Origin: Deltaproteobacteria bacterium
Lineage (GTDB): Bacteria; Desulfobacterota; JADFXK01
DNA length: 36,611 nt
NCBI GenBank assembly: GCA_015233285.1
Contig: JADFYA010000003.1
Coordinates: forward strand, 1-36,611
Direction: 5' to 3'
Every line of letters begins with the position of its first letter. Within the stretch, counting starts at the first letter, position 1. Below the pieces are notes generated by a model that searched no databases, had not been told where the DNA came from, and worked only from the letters and a program-made list of their open reading frames with translations. The position numbers and the translations under genes are program-made. Below are positions 9,606 to 19,771 of the stretch, in pieces.

Positions 9606-9644
9606 CAGGAACCTCATCCTAAGTAGACCATCAGCGGTCAGCTT

Positions 9645-12600
9645 TCAGCATCTATACACAGAGGGGAGCGCCTTGTCGAACGCATCATCCTCCACCGCCC
9701 CGGTCGTCAAAATCTGCGAGTTGGCCGGGGCAGCTCCATACTCCTGTACGGCGTTGTCCACGGCGGCTAAGAGGCGATCGATCTCCTGCTCCCGGTTCTT
9801 GAACCAGTCAACGGTCCAGATGCGATGGAGCCGCCAGCCCTTCTTCTCCAGGATCTCCCGGCGGAGACGATCTCGGTCACGGATCGACCCGGCTGAGTGA
9901 TAGGCCGCTCCGTCGCACTCGATGCCCAGGACAAAGTCATTCTGGTACTCGGGATGACGCACGCCGATGTCAACACCAAATCCGGCCGCACCCACCTGAG
10001 CCGCGGCCTGGTGCCCGTGCCGATGCAAGATATCCATGACAGAAATTTGGAAATGGCTTCGGGCTGCGCTCCCGGCCGGGGTGATGCCGTTGTTGGGTAA
10101 GAATCCGGTCTCGGCGTAGGCCAGGTAAGCTTTCAGGGCATGAACACCCTGGCCGGCATCCGGTGACGGGACCACATCATGGGACCGCATGGAACTGAAT
10201 AGTTCCACCCGTTGCTTGGCCCGCGTAAATATGACATTAAGCCGCCGCCACCCATTGGCCGTATTGATCGGTCCAAACCGTTGAAACACCTTGCCGAAGG
10301 CCGGATCAGGGCCATAGGTCACGGAGATGAAGATGACATCCCGTTCGTCGCCCTGGACGTTTTCCAGGTTCTTGACGAAGAACGGCTCGGCCTGGTCGCC
10401 GGATTTTCGGACCCATTTCTCCAGAACCGGGTTTTTCTTCTGGGCGGCCTCCAGCAGGTCCAGGATGACTTCGGTCTGTTTGATATTAAACGTGGCCACA
10501 CCCAGGCTGACCTCTGGGAATAGCCGAGCGTGATGCTCGATGGCCGACACAATGGCCTGGGCCTCAATAAGATTGGTTCCCTGGTGGTATTTGGCGCCGT
10601 CAATGTAATTGAAATGAACCCCGTAACCCCGGTTGGATAGACCCGGCGAGGGGAAGACGTACAACGGCCGGTCGTTATAAAACATGTGGTTGGAAAACCT
10701 GATCAGGCTGTCGTGTTCGGACCGGTAATGCCAGCGCAGCCGCCGCGCCGGATAGACCTGCATCCCGCGTTCTAAGATGGACTCGGCCTCGGTGACCGCG
10801 TAGGTCTGGTCCTCGTCCGCATTTACCCCGTCTATCCGGTCAAAGAAGCTCGTCGGCGGCAACTGCCGGGGGTCGCCCACTACGACCAGTTTCGTCCCAC
10901 GGGCGATGGCACCCAGGGCATCCTCGGGCTTGAGCTGGGAGGCTTCATCCATGACCACCAGATCGAAGCGCATACTCTCAGGATCAAGATACTGGGCCAC
11001 GGACAGCGGGCTCATCATGAAGCAGGGTTTGAGCGCCTGGAGGGCCCGGCCGGCCCGCTTGACCAGTTGGCGGATCGGGATGTGACGTCTGAGCTTATTG
11101 ATCTCCCGGTCCAGGAGCGCCTTTTCCGTATAGTTCCCAACCGGTCCCAGGGCGACCCCGGCGGGTACCGGCTGCTGGGCCAACTTATGGGCAATCCGCT
11201 GGGGCGTATGGTCGAGAACGTTTTGGTCCAACGCGGCAAAGCGTTTCAGGATATTCTCGTAACCTGGCCGGGTGAAGTGATTCAAGCCGGGATGAGCTGT
11301 TACAAGTTCCCTGGCCATGCTGTGATAGACGGCAAAAAGATAAGACGGCCGGGCATTCTTAGCCGGTAAAGCGCCCCGGTCAATGGCTTCGATGAACTGG
11401 GTTAGCCCGGCAGTCTGGGCCTGGGCGGAGCATCGGCAGTAATCGCACCATGAGCCCAGGTAATGGATCTGATCCCGGCACCGGGCCACTGCCGCGGCCA
11501 TATCTTCTAAACGGCACGCCGCGACATCATTGCCGAAAAACTGCTTGAAATCGACCCGGCCAAAGGCCTCCAGGCTTTGAATCCAGGTGTTGAAGCCCGC
11601 AACAAACTTCTTCGACAGCTCGACCACCTCCCGAAACAGGGCCAGGCGATCCCGGTCCGGCTCGCCAAAGACCCAGGCCACCAGCTCGGTAGAGAAATTA
11701 CCGGAGGCGAAAACCCGCCGGACCCAGTTAGCCACAGTCCTGGACGTTTGAATCAGATGATCAAACTCGGTTTCATCTTCGTTCAAGACGCGTCTTAGTT
11801 CTGCGATAAGCTGCCTGAACGAAATATCATCGGGGATGCTTTTGGCCATGTTTAGAGCCGAGCCATGAGCCTCCAGGCCCTCCTTCAAGGCCATAATGGT
11901 TTTTGAGGGTGAGACATTCAACTCAACGGTCTGAGCCAGAACCTCCTCAAAAGCGTGTTGACGAGACCGGATCAAGGCGACCACCGTATCCAGGCCATCT
12001 TCAGGTTTGACGGAAATTCGAGCCCGCGTCAACGACTGCCGGACGCGCCCGATCATACCTTGGAGGGCCTGGACTTGTTTGTCCATCTCCTGGTGATTCT
12101 CAAATATGGGCGGCCCCAGGCTCCCGGTCCGGACTGGGGACTCTAGGTCCGGCATAAGTTTCCGGGTCCAGTCAATGTCGGTCACCAGCCGGGCCCAGCC
12201 GGTGTTCATGACCAGACCGGGGTCAACCAGGTCGCGATACCCCTCCAGGGGCCGGGAGTCATCGGCTTTCGCGCCCAATTCCGATCTGTCTTTGATCCTG
12301 GTCTGGATGAGAGCAAACGCTTCATCTGCGTTAAATTCTGCGTCATGATCCAGATAGGCGCTGACCATGGACTTCAGATTCCAGAACGACGGCTTAAAGA
12401 ATGACTTGAGTGAAACCCTCTGCTGCCGGAGCATTGACTGGGCCTGACAGACCAGAAACCGGGCCAAACCTGGGGCCAGACCGGCCAGTTCCGGGATATC
12501 TCCGGCCGAGTCGTTGAGCGCGAGACAAAGAGTCTGAATCTCCTGCAACGTCAGCCGGCCAAGACCATCATCTGCCAACCGGGCGATGGATTCAGCCAAC

Positions 12601-14519
12601 TTCCGGAGGGCTTCCAGGGACGCCGTATCTTTGCGGGGTATGATGGCGGAGGCGCGTAATGAGGACTCCCGCAACTTGCCGATCGTCGCGTCAAGGCGCT
12701 CCAGGACCTGAAAATTTTGTCCGTCTAAGAATATCCGACCCAGTCCCGTGACCAGGTTGTCTGGAATGCCGGCACACACTTCGGGGTGAGCCGCACTTAA
12801 ATCCCGAAGCTCTCCTAAAGTTCCGGTTAGGGGCAGACCAGGTTCATTTTTTAGAGTCTCGAACCGGCTGAGCATCTCCACCAGATTAACTTGCATGGCC
12901 TCAAGGACGTCATTCACCTCGTTTTGGTCTGGGGAACACAGCTTGTCTGGGCGAAGGACTTGCCAGCATTGGATAGCCTGGGGGGGCAGTTCTTCCCGCA
13001 GGTTAGCCAGGTCCTGGATAATCGAGGCATTCCGGTTGATTTCAGCCCAGGGCCGGTCCAGGGCCCGATCGACCCGGAAGAGATGGGCGCCCTGGCTGGT
13101 TTGGCCACGCCAGTTTTCTGCCGCCCAGAATAATTCATAAATCAGTTCTCCCCTGGGGCCGGCCGGCCGGTTCATGATCCTGGAATATTCCAGGAGCTTC
13201 CGCCGTTCCGTGTCCAGATCCTGCAATTCCAGATCCAGGCCGACCGCGTCCGGGTATATCCCGTTGATCCGCTTCTTGATATCCTCGTGCAGCTTGCCCT
13301 TCTGGGTCTTATGGCTGTGCAGCTCCAGGCAAAAATCGCCCAGGCCGACATCATCCAGGCGCTGCCTGACCACTTCTAGGGCGGCCAGTTTCTCGGCCAC
13401 GAACAGGATGGTCCGGCCCCGGCTTAACGCTGTGGCGATAAGATTGGCGATGGTTTGGGATTTTCCGGTGCCTGGAGGACCTTCGATGACCAGATTGCCT
13501 TTATGGAGCGCGGCATCGATAATGGCCGAATGCTGGGAACTGTCGGCCGGCAGGATCAGGGTGGTTTGACGCGCCTGGACATCCCGGTCGATGTTGTATT
13601 CTTGACTATCGTAAGGTCGGGCCGCGGCATCCCCAGGCTCAACCCCGACCAGGATCTGGTTCAGAGATAGATTGTCGCTTAACTTACCTCCGTCAGGCCG
13701 GCGACCGTCATCTAAATCTTTGAACATGGCGATCTTGGCAAAACTGAAAAGATCAAGGACCATCCGGGGATAGACCCGCCAGCCCGGCAGATTGGCCACT
13801 TCCCGGGCCGTTTCCGCCAGGTACGACTCAGGGGAGATGTTTTCCCGGAACTCGGGCAGTTTCAGGCCCCAGTCGCTGTCCAGCTTGTGGGCCAGGGACA
13901 GGTTAATTTCCAGGTCTTCCTGGGTATAGGCCAGCTTATATGAATAGGTTTGTGTCTGCTTGTCGAGCTTATCCGGCTGGATGGTGACCGGGATGAGGAT
14001 CAGGGGCGCTTGCCGGCTTTCCTGGGAGGCCGGATTCTCGGACCACTCCAGGAACCCAATGGCCAGGTGCAACATATTGCAGCCGGTTTCTTCGATGGCG
14101 CTGCGGGCTTCCTGCTTGAGTTTGGCCCCGAGCCGCTCCAGCCGCTCCGGTGTTTCCGTGGTCTGCAATTGACTATCGGGGCTATTTCCCGGTGTCGTTA
14201 GCCGCGGCAGATTGAGTTCGAGGCAATGGTCGGTGACCGCTTCGGAGAGTTCCTGTTGGCCGGTCTCCCCATCAGAATGGTCTGCTGCGTCTTTTCCGGT
14301 TGTCTGATGATCCGGCAGGGCCGGGACGAGAGGGAGCAGATCCATCTCTTTGCCCTCATCCACCAGTGTCGTAAAGACATGATCGGGCCGTCCATCAATG
14401 ATGGTGATACTTCTGGCCGTGCTTTTTCTGTAATTCAGCAGGCGGTTTCTGGCACTTGTGTCAAGTAGTTTGGCCCGCGCCTGGGACAGGGCTTCGGCAA
14501 AGGCCGGCGAGTCTGGCAT
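9645..14519 (-). CDS. DUF4011-type SF1 helicase with C-terminal endonuclease-like domain
   Basis: A 1624-residue protein. The N-terminus has the DUF4011 signature (KLLDTSARNRLLNYR). Helicase motifs follow: Walker A GPPGTGKS (about residue 347), Walker B VVMDEASQ (about 1189), motif III GDPRQLPP, motif IV region LRWHYRSEHDSL, motif V ENVQGDERDVI and motif VI NVIFTRAKQR. The last 130 or so residues form a Vsr/DUF559-like restriction fold (GVDIGVRH, LGIECDGAAYH, RRIL-type helix, GWRLHRIWTVDW). An unusually long segment of about 800 residues separates motifs Ia and II. Family members are common in defence islands, where a DNA-unwinding nuclease role is presumed. The start ATG has ggag about 10 nt upstream. 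Its G+C content is visibly higher than that of the convergent operon, suggesting separate origins. A decayed copy of its 5' end lies at 34718-34808. Confidence 0.9.
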   Translation of the reverse strand: MPDSPAFAEALSQARAKLLDTSARNRLLNYRKSTARSITIIDGRPDHVFTTLVDEGKEMDLLPLVPALPDHQTTGKDAADHSDGETGQQELSEAVTDHCLELNLPRLTTPGNSPDSQLQTTETPERLERLGAKLKQEARSAIEETGCNMLHLAIGFLEWSENPASQESRQAPLILIPVTIQPDKLDKQTQTYSYKLAYTQEDLEINLSLAHKLDSDWGLKLPEFRENISPESYLAETAREVANLPGWRVYPRMVLDLFSFAKIAMFKDLDDGRRPDGGKLSDNLSLNQILVGVEPGDAAARPYDSQEYNIDRDVQARQTTLILPADSSQHSAIIDAALHKGNLVIEGPPGTGKSQTIANLIATALSRGRTILFVAEKLAALEVVRQRLDDVGLGDFCLELHSHKTQKGKLHEDIKKRINGIYPDAVGLDLELQDLDTERRKLLEYSRIMNRPAGPRGELIYELFWAAENWRGQTSQGAHLFRVDRALDRPWAEINRNASIIQDLANLREELPPQAIQCWQVLRPDKLCSPDQNEVNDVLEAMQVNLVEMLSRFETLKNEPGLPLTGTLGELRDLSAAHPEVCAGIPDNLVTGLGRIFLDGQNFQVLERLDATIGKLRESSLRASAIIPRKDTASLEALRKLAESIARLADDGLGRLTLQEIQTLCLALNDSAGDIPELAGLAPGLARFLVCQAQSMLRQQRVSLKSFFKPSFWNLKSMVSAYLDHDAEFNADEAFALIQTRIKDRSELGAKADDSRPLEGYRDLVDPGLVMNTGWARLVTDIDWTRKLMPDLESPVRTGSLGPPIFENHQEMDKQVQALQGMIGRVRQSLTRARISVKPEDGLDTVVALIRSRQHAFEEVLAQTVELNVSPSKTIMALKEGLEAHGSALNMAKSIPDDISFRQLIAELRRVLNEDETEFDHLIQTSRTVANWVRRVFASGNFSTELVAWVFGEPDRDRLALFREVVELSKKFVAGFNTWIQSLEAFGRVDFKQFFGNDVAACRLEDMAAAVARCRDQIHYLGSWCDYCRCSAQAQTAGLTQFIEAIDRGALPAKNARPSYLFAVYHSMARELVTAHPGLNHFTRPGYENILKRFAALDQNVLDHTPQRIAHKLAQQPVPAGVALGPVGNYTEKALLDREINKLRRHIPIRQLVKRAGRALQALKPCFMMSPLSVAQYLDPESMRFDLVVMDEASQLKPEDALGAIARGTKLVVVGDPRQLPPTSFFDRIDGVNADEDQTYAVTEAESILERGMQVYPARRLRWHYRSEHDSLIRFSNHMFYNDRPLYVFPSPGLSNRGYGVHFNYIDGAKYHQGTNLIEAQAIVSAIEHHARLFPEVSLGVATFNIKQTEVILDLLEAAQKKNPVLEKWVRKSGDQAEPFFVKNLENVQGDERDVIFISVTYGPDPAFGKVFQRFGPINTANGWRRLNVIFTRAKQRVELFSSMRSHDVVPSPDAGQGVHALKAYLAYAETGFLPNNGITPAGSAARSHFQISVMDILHRHGHQAAAQVGAAGFGVDIGVRHPEYQNDFVLGIECDGAAYHSAGSIRDRDRLRREILEKKGWRLHRIWTVDWFKNREQEIDRLLAAVDNAVQEYGAAPANSQILTTGAVEDDAFDKALPSVYRC

Positions 14520-14703
14520 TACTTTATATCTCCGTTGGGCGGCGGTGCCTGCCGGCCCCCATCATTAGGGCGATGCGGGGTAAAAAGAAGTTCGGCTCGA
14601 AAAGGGATATCAGGATGGGCACATAACAATTGCAGGGCATAGGCGGATGACTAAGCAGATGATGACCGCCGCAGGACAGAGCCATCAACCGGAGCAACTC
14701 CAA

Positions 14704-16080
14704 TCACGGAAATATTTTTCCAGGATTGAGAATATTATTGGGATCGAAGGTCCGTTTGATCCGTTTTTGGATATCTATCTCGGCCTGGTTTAATTCATAG
14801 CTCAGGTAAGCGGATTTGGTGATGCCCACCCCGTGCTCTCCCGAGATGGTCCCGCCCAGGGTAATGACCTGTTTGAAAATATCATCCACGGCGTAGTGGG
14901 CTCGGGCGGTTTCGTCGGGGTCATTCCAGTCGAGCAGGACATTGACGTGGAGGTTGCCGTCCCCGGCGTGACCAAAGGTTAAGATATTGACCCGATAGCG
15001 AGCCTTGATGCCTTCGACGGCCCGGATCATGTCCGGGATGGAACTAATGGGCACGACTACGTCTTCATTGATTTTGCCGGGGCGGATATTGGCCAAGGCC
15101 GGCCCCATGGATCGCCTGGCCCGCCACAAGGAGTCCACTTCCTCGGCCGTCTGGGCCACGGTGACTTGCTGGGGAGAAAAGGCCGAGATAATGCCGGCCA
15201 GTTCCTTTATTTCGACGTCCACCTGGTCGAGGCGGCCATCAACTTCTATCAGCAGCAGCGCCTCTGCATCCGTGGGCCAGCCTAAGCCCAGGGCCTGGTC
15301 GACGCACCGAATGCACGCCTGGTCCATGAATTCCAATGTAGACGGAGTCACTCCCGAGGTCATGATCCGAGACACGGCCGCGGCTGCGTCATCAATCACG
15401 TGGAACAGGGCCAGCAAGGTCTTCTTGGCCTCCGGTTTAGGCAACAATCTGAGGATGATCTCGGTCATAATCCCCAGGGTTCCCTCAGATCCGACCATCA
15501 ACCGGGTCAGGTCATAACCCACCACACCCTTGGCCGTCTTGACTCCGGTTCGGATGATTTCGCCGGTGGGCAAAACCACCTTAAGCCCTCGGACATAATC
15601 CCGGGTCACTCCATATTTGACCGCCCGCATCCCGCCGGCGCATTCGGCCACGTTACCACCAATAGTGGAGAATTTGACGCTGCCGGGATCCGGGGGGTAA
15701 AACAAACCCACGTCTTCCACCGCGGCCTGGAGATCGGAGGTAATCACTCCCGGTTCGACCAGGGCAATAAGGTTCTGCCGGTCTACTTCCAAAATCCGAC
15801 TCATCTTGGCCAGGCAGAGGATCACCCCGCCTCTAACGGCCAAGGCCCCTCCGGTCATGCCGCTGCCCGCGCCCCTGGGGATGACATTAAACGGGACACG
15901 GTTAGCCAACTGCATCACTTCGGATATTTGGTCGGCGTGACTGGGGAAGAGCACGGCTGAGGGCGGATAATGCCGGTTCGTGGCGTCATAGGCATACATC
16001 AGGACATCTTCTTGACGGGTGAGTACGTTCTCCTTGCCCACAATAGACTTCAGCCGCTTGTTTACTTGATCGGAAATCAC
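14704..16080 (-). CDS. glcD: FAD-linked oxidase, GlcD / D-lactate dehydrogenase type
   Basis: A 459-residue flavoprotein oxidising a 2-hydroxy acid, probably glycolate or D-lactate. The FAD-binding PCMH domain shows VLFPSHADQISEVMQLAN, NVIPRGAGSGMTGGA, VEPGVITSDLQ, YPPDPGS and TIGGNVAECAGG. The C-terminal FAD-oxidase domain includes TFGHAGDGNLHVN, a typical substrate and metal site, and SGEHGVGITK near the end. Length and motif order match the GlcD family. I chose GTG 16080, preceded by gaggt at 6 nt, over the longer frame beginning at 16128. No glcE or glcF partner is adjacent, so it may work alone or with an electron acceptor encoded elsewhere. The exact substrate is not determined. Confidence 0.9.
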   Translation of the reverse strand: MISDQVNKRLKSIVGKENVLTRQEDVLMYAYDATNRHYPPSAVLFPSHADQISEVMQLANRVPFNVIPRGAGSGMTGGALAVRGGVILCLAKMSRILEVDRQNLIALVEPGVITSDLQAAVEDVGLFYPPDPGSVKFSTIGGNVAECAGGMRAVKYGVTRDYVRGLKVVLPTGEIIRTGVKTAKGVVGYDLTRLMVGSEGTLGIMTEIILRLLPKPEAKKTLLALFHVIDDAAAAVSRIMTSGVTPSTLEFMDQACIRCVDQALGLGWPTDAEALLLIEVDGRLDQVDVEIKELAGIISAFSPQQVTVAQTAEEVDSLWRARRSMGPALANIRPGKINEDVVVPISSIPDMIRAVEGIKARYRVNILTFGHAGDGNLHVNVLLDWNDPDETARAHYAVDDIFKQVITLGGTISGEHGVGITKSAYLSYELNQAEIDIQKRIKRTFDPNNILNPGKIFP

Positions 16081-16222
16081 CTGGTGACCTCGTTTGGCTC
16101 GACAAAAGCTCAAAACAAGAAAAAGCACAACACAAGGAGCACAAATAGAAAGAAAGGGCGGCGTCCTTTGGGTTATGCTCTTTCTCGAATACCGGAATCG
16201 GCATCAATCATGGTGATAAAGC

Positions 16223-16427
16223 TAGAATAACCTGAGTTCGACCAGTTTTTTAATTAAGTACCAGAAAGTTATCCGCAGATTTCGCAGATGGACGCAGATG
16301 AATTAGACCCACAGGCGCGTGCGATCATTCGTCTCCTTTAATCTGCGCAAATCGGCCCAATCTGCGGATTTAATTATGACCCTTGACGCTAAGTGCTTAG
16401 CATACTCATCGAACTCAGGTTAGAATA
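16223..16427. mobile_element. MITE-like non-autonomous element with terminal inverted repeats and flanking direct repeats
   Basis: A 191-bp unit (16230-16420) starts with ACCTGAGTTCGA and ends with its exact reverse complement TCGAACTCAGGT. It is flanked on both sides by the 7-bp direct repeat TAGAATA (16223-16229 and 16421-16427), which looks like a target-site duplication. Inside, a second inverted pair is built on ATCCGCAGAT (16271-16280) and ATCTGCGGAT (16360-16369), each within longer arms repeating CGCAGAT. There is no coding capacity, so a transposase would have to act in trans. It sits between the GlcD start and the DedA stop. Confidence 0.65.
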
Positions 16428-16450
16428 TATCCATGCCGATGGATAGCCGC

Positions 16451-16996
16451 CTATTTCCGGACCTTGGCGGCCGCGATGACGGCCAGGGTAAAGAAACTGC
16501 CCAGAAACAGCCAGACTTGCAGATGCTTGGGATTAATCCCGGAATGATCCAGGAGGTAGCCCAGATAATACCCTCCGACAGCCACGAGGATAGTCCAGGC
16601 CAACGACACCAGAGCATTAATGGCAATAAAAAACTTGGTCCGAATCGTGGTCAGGCCGATGACAAATGGGGTCACAGATCGGAATCCGTAGATAAATCTA
16701 TAAAACAGGAGAACCATGATCTGGTGGGTATGGAGCCAATGAAACACCTTCCCACAACGATCCCGCCAATTTTTTCGCCGATCCAGAAATTCGCGGCCCC
16801 GCAATCTCCCCAGGAAAAAGAAGGACTGATCGCCGACCATCGCTCCGAAATAAGCCCAAAAAAGAACCCACTGCAGGGATAGGATACCGTTGTATGCAGC
16901 CAACCCGGCTAACAAGACAAAGGTTTCACCTTCGATTACCGCTCCGAAGAACAGGGCCAGGTAGCCGAACTGATACAAATAATGATCTACTGCCAT
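16451..16996 (-). CDS. DedA family integral membrane protein
   Basis: A 181-residue inner-membrane protein of the DedA/VTT (SNARE-associated, PF09335) family. Seen motifs are EGETFVLLAG, GAMVGDQSFFFLGRLRG (the family G-GD-...-GR-G signature) and YRFIYGFRSVTPFVIG (the RF-..-R-..-P-..-G signature). Several hydrophobic segments follow, and a short basic tail ends the protein. Family members are linked to lipid scrambling or undecaprenyl-phosphate recycling and to membrane-potential maintenance; the substrate here is unknown. The ATG at 16996 has cggag about 9-10 nt upstream. It lies about 200 bp downstream of dtd on the same strand; the gap contains only a doubtful 60-codon open frame. Confidence 0.9.
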   Translation of the reverse strand: MAVDHYLYQFGYLALFFGAVIEGETFVLLAGLAAYNGILSLQWVLFWAYFGAMVGDQSFFFLGRLRGREFLDRRKNWRDRCGKVFHWLHTHQIMVLLFYRFIYGFRSVTPFVIGLTTIRTKFFIAINALVSLAWTILVAVGGYYLGYLLDHSGINPKHLQVWLFLGSFFTLAVIAAAKVRK

Positions 16997-17200
16997 CTAC
17001 ATCCGCTCCGAGCCGCTGATTGCGGCTGCACGTCTGCACTCCATCCGCTGATAGGCCATGAAGATGCCATAACCCCGATGGGCAGATATTCAATTCCCAA
17101 AAGATGCAAGAAGTCCCCGCACAGCAGCGTTCCGACCAACTCGCAGCTTCCATTGAGTCCTCCCGAAATCAGGCTCATCACTGAGGCCAAGGTCTTCTGA

Positions 17201-17671
17201 TCAAGTACCTGATTGATTCCGGGAGGTAAGTTGATTGCTATCGATCACCAAAGTAACCGGACCATGATTAACCAGGGCCACTTCCATCATGGCCCCAAAT
17301 TTTCCCTGGGCTGTGGGTACTCCAGCGGCTTGAATCCGGGTGATAAAGTACTCATACAATTTTTCGGCTTTAGCCGGGTCTGCGGCGGAGGTGAAAGAAG
17401 GGCGGCGGCCTTTGCGGCAATCAGCCAACAGGGTGAACTGAGAAACGACCAGGACCTGGCCGGCCACGTCCTTAACCGACAGATTCATTTTTCCTTCACC
17501 ATCTTCAAAGATACGTAATTCGACGACTTTTTTGGCCAGCAGGTCGGCCTCTTTGAGCGTATCCTCCGGGGCCACGCCCAGGAGTACGACCAGCCCCCGG
17601 CCAATGGTCCCAATCACTTCTCCGGCCACGTAGACCTGGGCCTGGCTAACCCGTTGCAGCACCATTCGCAT
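17201..17671 (-). CDS. dtd: D-aminoacyl-tRNA deacylase
   Basis: A 156-residue Dtd protein that hydrolyses D-amino acids (and glycine) from mischarged tRNA in the cytoplasm. The N-terminus [15 protein letters not shown], the [10 protein letters not shown] motif (SQxT) and the [10 protein letters not shown] motif (Gly-cisPro loop, NxGPVT) are all present, and the length is normal apart from a tail of about 8 residues. ATG 17671 is chosen because agagg lies 7 nt upstream and the family begins with M-(R)-V-Q-RV; the longer open frame to 17722 would overlap the mutase gene. With this start the gap to the upstream mutase stop is 10 nt, so the two are probably co-transcribed. Confidence 0.95.
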   Translation of the reverse strand: MRMVLQRVSQAQVYVAGEVIGTIGRGLVVLLGVAPEDTLKEADLLAKKVVELRIFEDGEGKMNLSVKDVAGQVLVVSQFTLLADCRKGRRPSFTSAADPAKAEKLYEYFITRIQAAGVPTAQGKFGAMMEVALVNHGPVTLVIDSNQLTSRNQSGT

Positions 17672-17681
17672 GTCCGGCCTC

Positions 17682-19601
17682 TCAGTCCAGAGCAAGCTTC
17701 TGGAGAGCCAGGTTAACCCCACGGATTAGCTTTATGTCCCGGCCTTCAACGTAATACCGAAGCACGGCGTCCGTTCCCGAAGCCCGCAGTTCCCACCAGA
17801 GGTTTTCCATTTCAATCAAGGTGCCGTCGCCGGCCCAAAATATATCCTTAATTGGTGGAAATGAAAACCCGTTAGCCCGCTGGGTCAAGATACTGTGCAC
17901 CTCGTTGGAAGATTTACCGATTAATCCTTTGAAAAATCCTACGGTCCGGTCTCGCCGCCGCATCCCTTCGGCCTTGACTGCAGTCATTTTTTCAGGAGGA
18001 CTATTCTCGTCATATAAGATAATGTCATCCCGCTCATAAAAACGGAAAGTGATATCATTTTGGTCCATCAGACGGTGGTAGTAGGCGGCGAAGGAGGTTT
18101 TTTTGAGATACAGATCGGCGGCCAGAGCCAGGGTGACCAATCCCACTTGCATGCCGTCTTTTTCCTTCATGGCCAGGGATTTAGTCCGGGCATGGCGGCT
18201 GGTCATAAATTCCGCCCCGCCCATCGCCGCCCCGCCTGATTCTTCGGCCATGATCAGCACCCTGGGATGGGGGCCGATAATGGTTTCCCGGCCCAGCACA
18301 TCCTTAAACCGGACCGGCACCTGCGGCGGATCCGACCAGAGTTGATTTTCCAACTCGGCCAAGGCGTTGCCGAAGTATTTGAATCCCACCGGCGTCCGGA
18401 TTACTTTCAACCCGGCTTTCTCCGCCAACTCTCCAATAGACCGGCTGGTGGGCCAGGTCTCCATGACCATCCAGTCGTACTTATCGATTAATCCATTGGC
18501 CTTAAGTTCAGCAATCCGGAAGGCGGCCAGCATGAAATAGATCTGGTTAGGTTTGAAATAGACCAGGACCCGGTCAGAGGACAGAGGGTCAACCTCCAAC
18601 CCGACCTGCCGGGCTAAATCAGCTTCTTCGGCTGAAGCCGTGGTGACAATGTTAAACCTGTCTCCATCCGGATCCCAGATAAACACCAAAGACCCAGGGG
18701 TTGCTTGCCGTAACCAGCCATCCGCTCCAATATGCTTATAGATCTCCGGCTTGCCTGGATCAACGCCGTGGTTAACCCCATTAACCAGGCCCAGTCCATG
18801 ATAGGCTGAGTCTTCCTTCTGGAACAAGTACCTGATAGGGCCCTGATCGCCGACCGGAATCCCAAGGTCTCGAAAAATGATCTCTGAGGTGCGGCCCATC
18901 GACCCGCCTAAGGTGGCCGCAAAGCCGGTGAATCCTTTTTGGCCGGCCTGAATTATGGCCGCCAGGGCCGACGCCGAAACCAAACTTATAAGAAATTCAA
19001 TATAAGGTGAGTCGATATCGAAGTCAACGAGTATATTGGGATCATCAGGTTTAGCCAGGGGAATGACCGTGCCCGGCCGGGAAAGGACCCGGACCTCATT
19101 TTCGATCAATTGCGCTGCGTCCAGGAGTTGCTTCCCTTCACCGTCCATGGGTTTCCAGCCACCCTTGAAGTTGGGTGAATGACTGGCTGTGAAGTTCTCC
19201 CCGTCATTGAATTCATTATACCACACGCCGAAAGAAGAATACCAGATCGGGGTGGTCAGGCCATCGGGCCGAAGATGGACCGTCCATCCGTGCGCGGCAT
19301 AAATCCGGGCGACCAACATAATGAAGTCTTGGGTATGCGGCCGGACCTCGCCACCCACGTGCCGGTCTTTGGCGGTGCCGCTTTTTTCCAGCAACCGGTC
19401 GTATACCCGGGCCTTGGCCTCGGCGACAACGGCCAGTTTTATGGCATTGAAAGCCATCTGAGGATTCTGACTGTCAAGAGGGTCGAGTTGGTCTCGGTAT
19501 CCGGCGGTACCAAGTTTAAATCCGGCCGCCCAGGCGGTCAGGCCCTCCCGGATAATCACCTCTTCCGTTAATTCAATCCAGCTCTGGTCTGGGAAAAGCA
19601 T
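17682..19601 (-). CDS. Phosphohexomutase (phosphoglucomutase/phosphomannomutase family)
   Basis: A 639-residue alpha-D-phosphohexomutase interconverting sugar 1- and 6-phosphates. Seen motifs: FKLGTAGYR (phosphate-loop start), active-site serine loop [11 protein letters not shown] (about residue 134), metal loop DPDGDRFN (about 307) and substrate loop [10 protein letters not shown] followed by a C-terminal domain. The serine loop is TASHSP where the family norm is TASHNP. At about 640 residues it exceeds the 450-550 usual for bacterial members. ATG 19601 is used; an in-frame TTG lies two codons upstream. gaggaggg is about 10 nt from the ATG. Substrate preference (glucose, mannose or other) cannot be told. 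Confidence 0.88.
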   Translation of the reverse strand: MLFPDQSWIELTEEVIIREGLTAWAAGFKLGTAGYRDQLDPLDSQNPQMAFNAIKLAVVAEAKARVYDRLLEKSGTAKDRHVGGEVRPHTQDFIMLVARIYAAHGWTVHLRPDGLTTPIWYSSFGVWYNEFNDGENFTASHSPNFKGGWKPMDGEGKQLLDAAQLIENEVRVLSRPGTVIPLAKPDDPNILVDFDIDSPYIEFLISLVSASALAAIIQAGQKGFTGFAATLGGSMGRTSEIIFRDLGIPVGDQGPIRYLFQKEDSAYHGLGLVNGVNHGVDPGKPEIYKHIGADGWLRQATPGSLVFIWDPDGDRFNIVTTASAEEADLARQVGLEVDPLSSDRVLVYFKPNQIYFMLAAFRIAELKANGLIDKYDWMVMETWPTSRSIGELAEKAGLKVIRTPVGFKYFGNALAELENQLWSDPPQVPVRFKDVLGRETIIGPHPRVLIMAEESGGAAMGGAEFMTSRHARTKSLAMKEKDGMQVGLVTLALAADLYLKKTSFAAYYHRLMDQNDITFRFYERDDIILYDENSPPEKMTAVKAEGMRRRDRTVGFFKGLIGKSSNEVHSILTQRANGFSFPPIKDIFWAGDGTLIEMENLWWELRASGTDAVLRYYVEGRDIKLIRGVNLALQKLALD

Positions 19602-19771
19602 TGGCAAGGAACCCTCCTCTGCCTGTCTTGTCTATCCATAGGGAATAACTCGGACTCATCAGCTTACATCAAAACAAATGGAGTCGTAAAGCGAAAACGG
19701 TATCACAGCCGAAAAAAGATATCCAACTAATTCCGGTGATTCTGAGCTGGGGCGGGTTACGGAGTTCTGAT

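Noticed and set aside
9606..9644. Possible bidirectional terminator between the HD gene and the helicase gene
   Set aside because: Only a 4-bp stem (gacc/ggtc) with no T-run is present.
16987..17190. Minus-strand open frame of about 60 codons between dtd and the DedA gene
   Set aside because: It is somewhat hydrophobic but has no ribosome site, overlaps the DedA start and matches no family I know.
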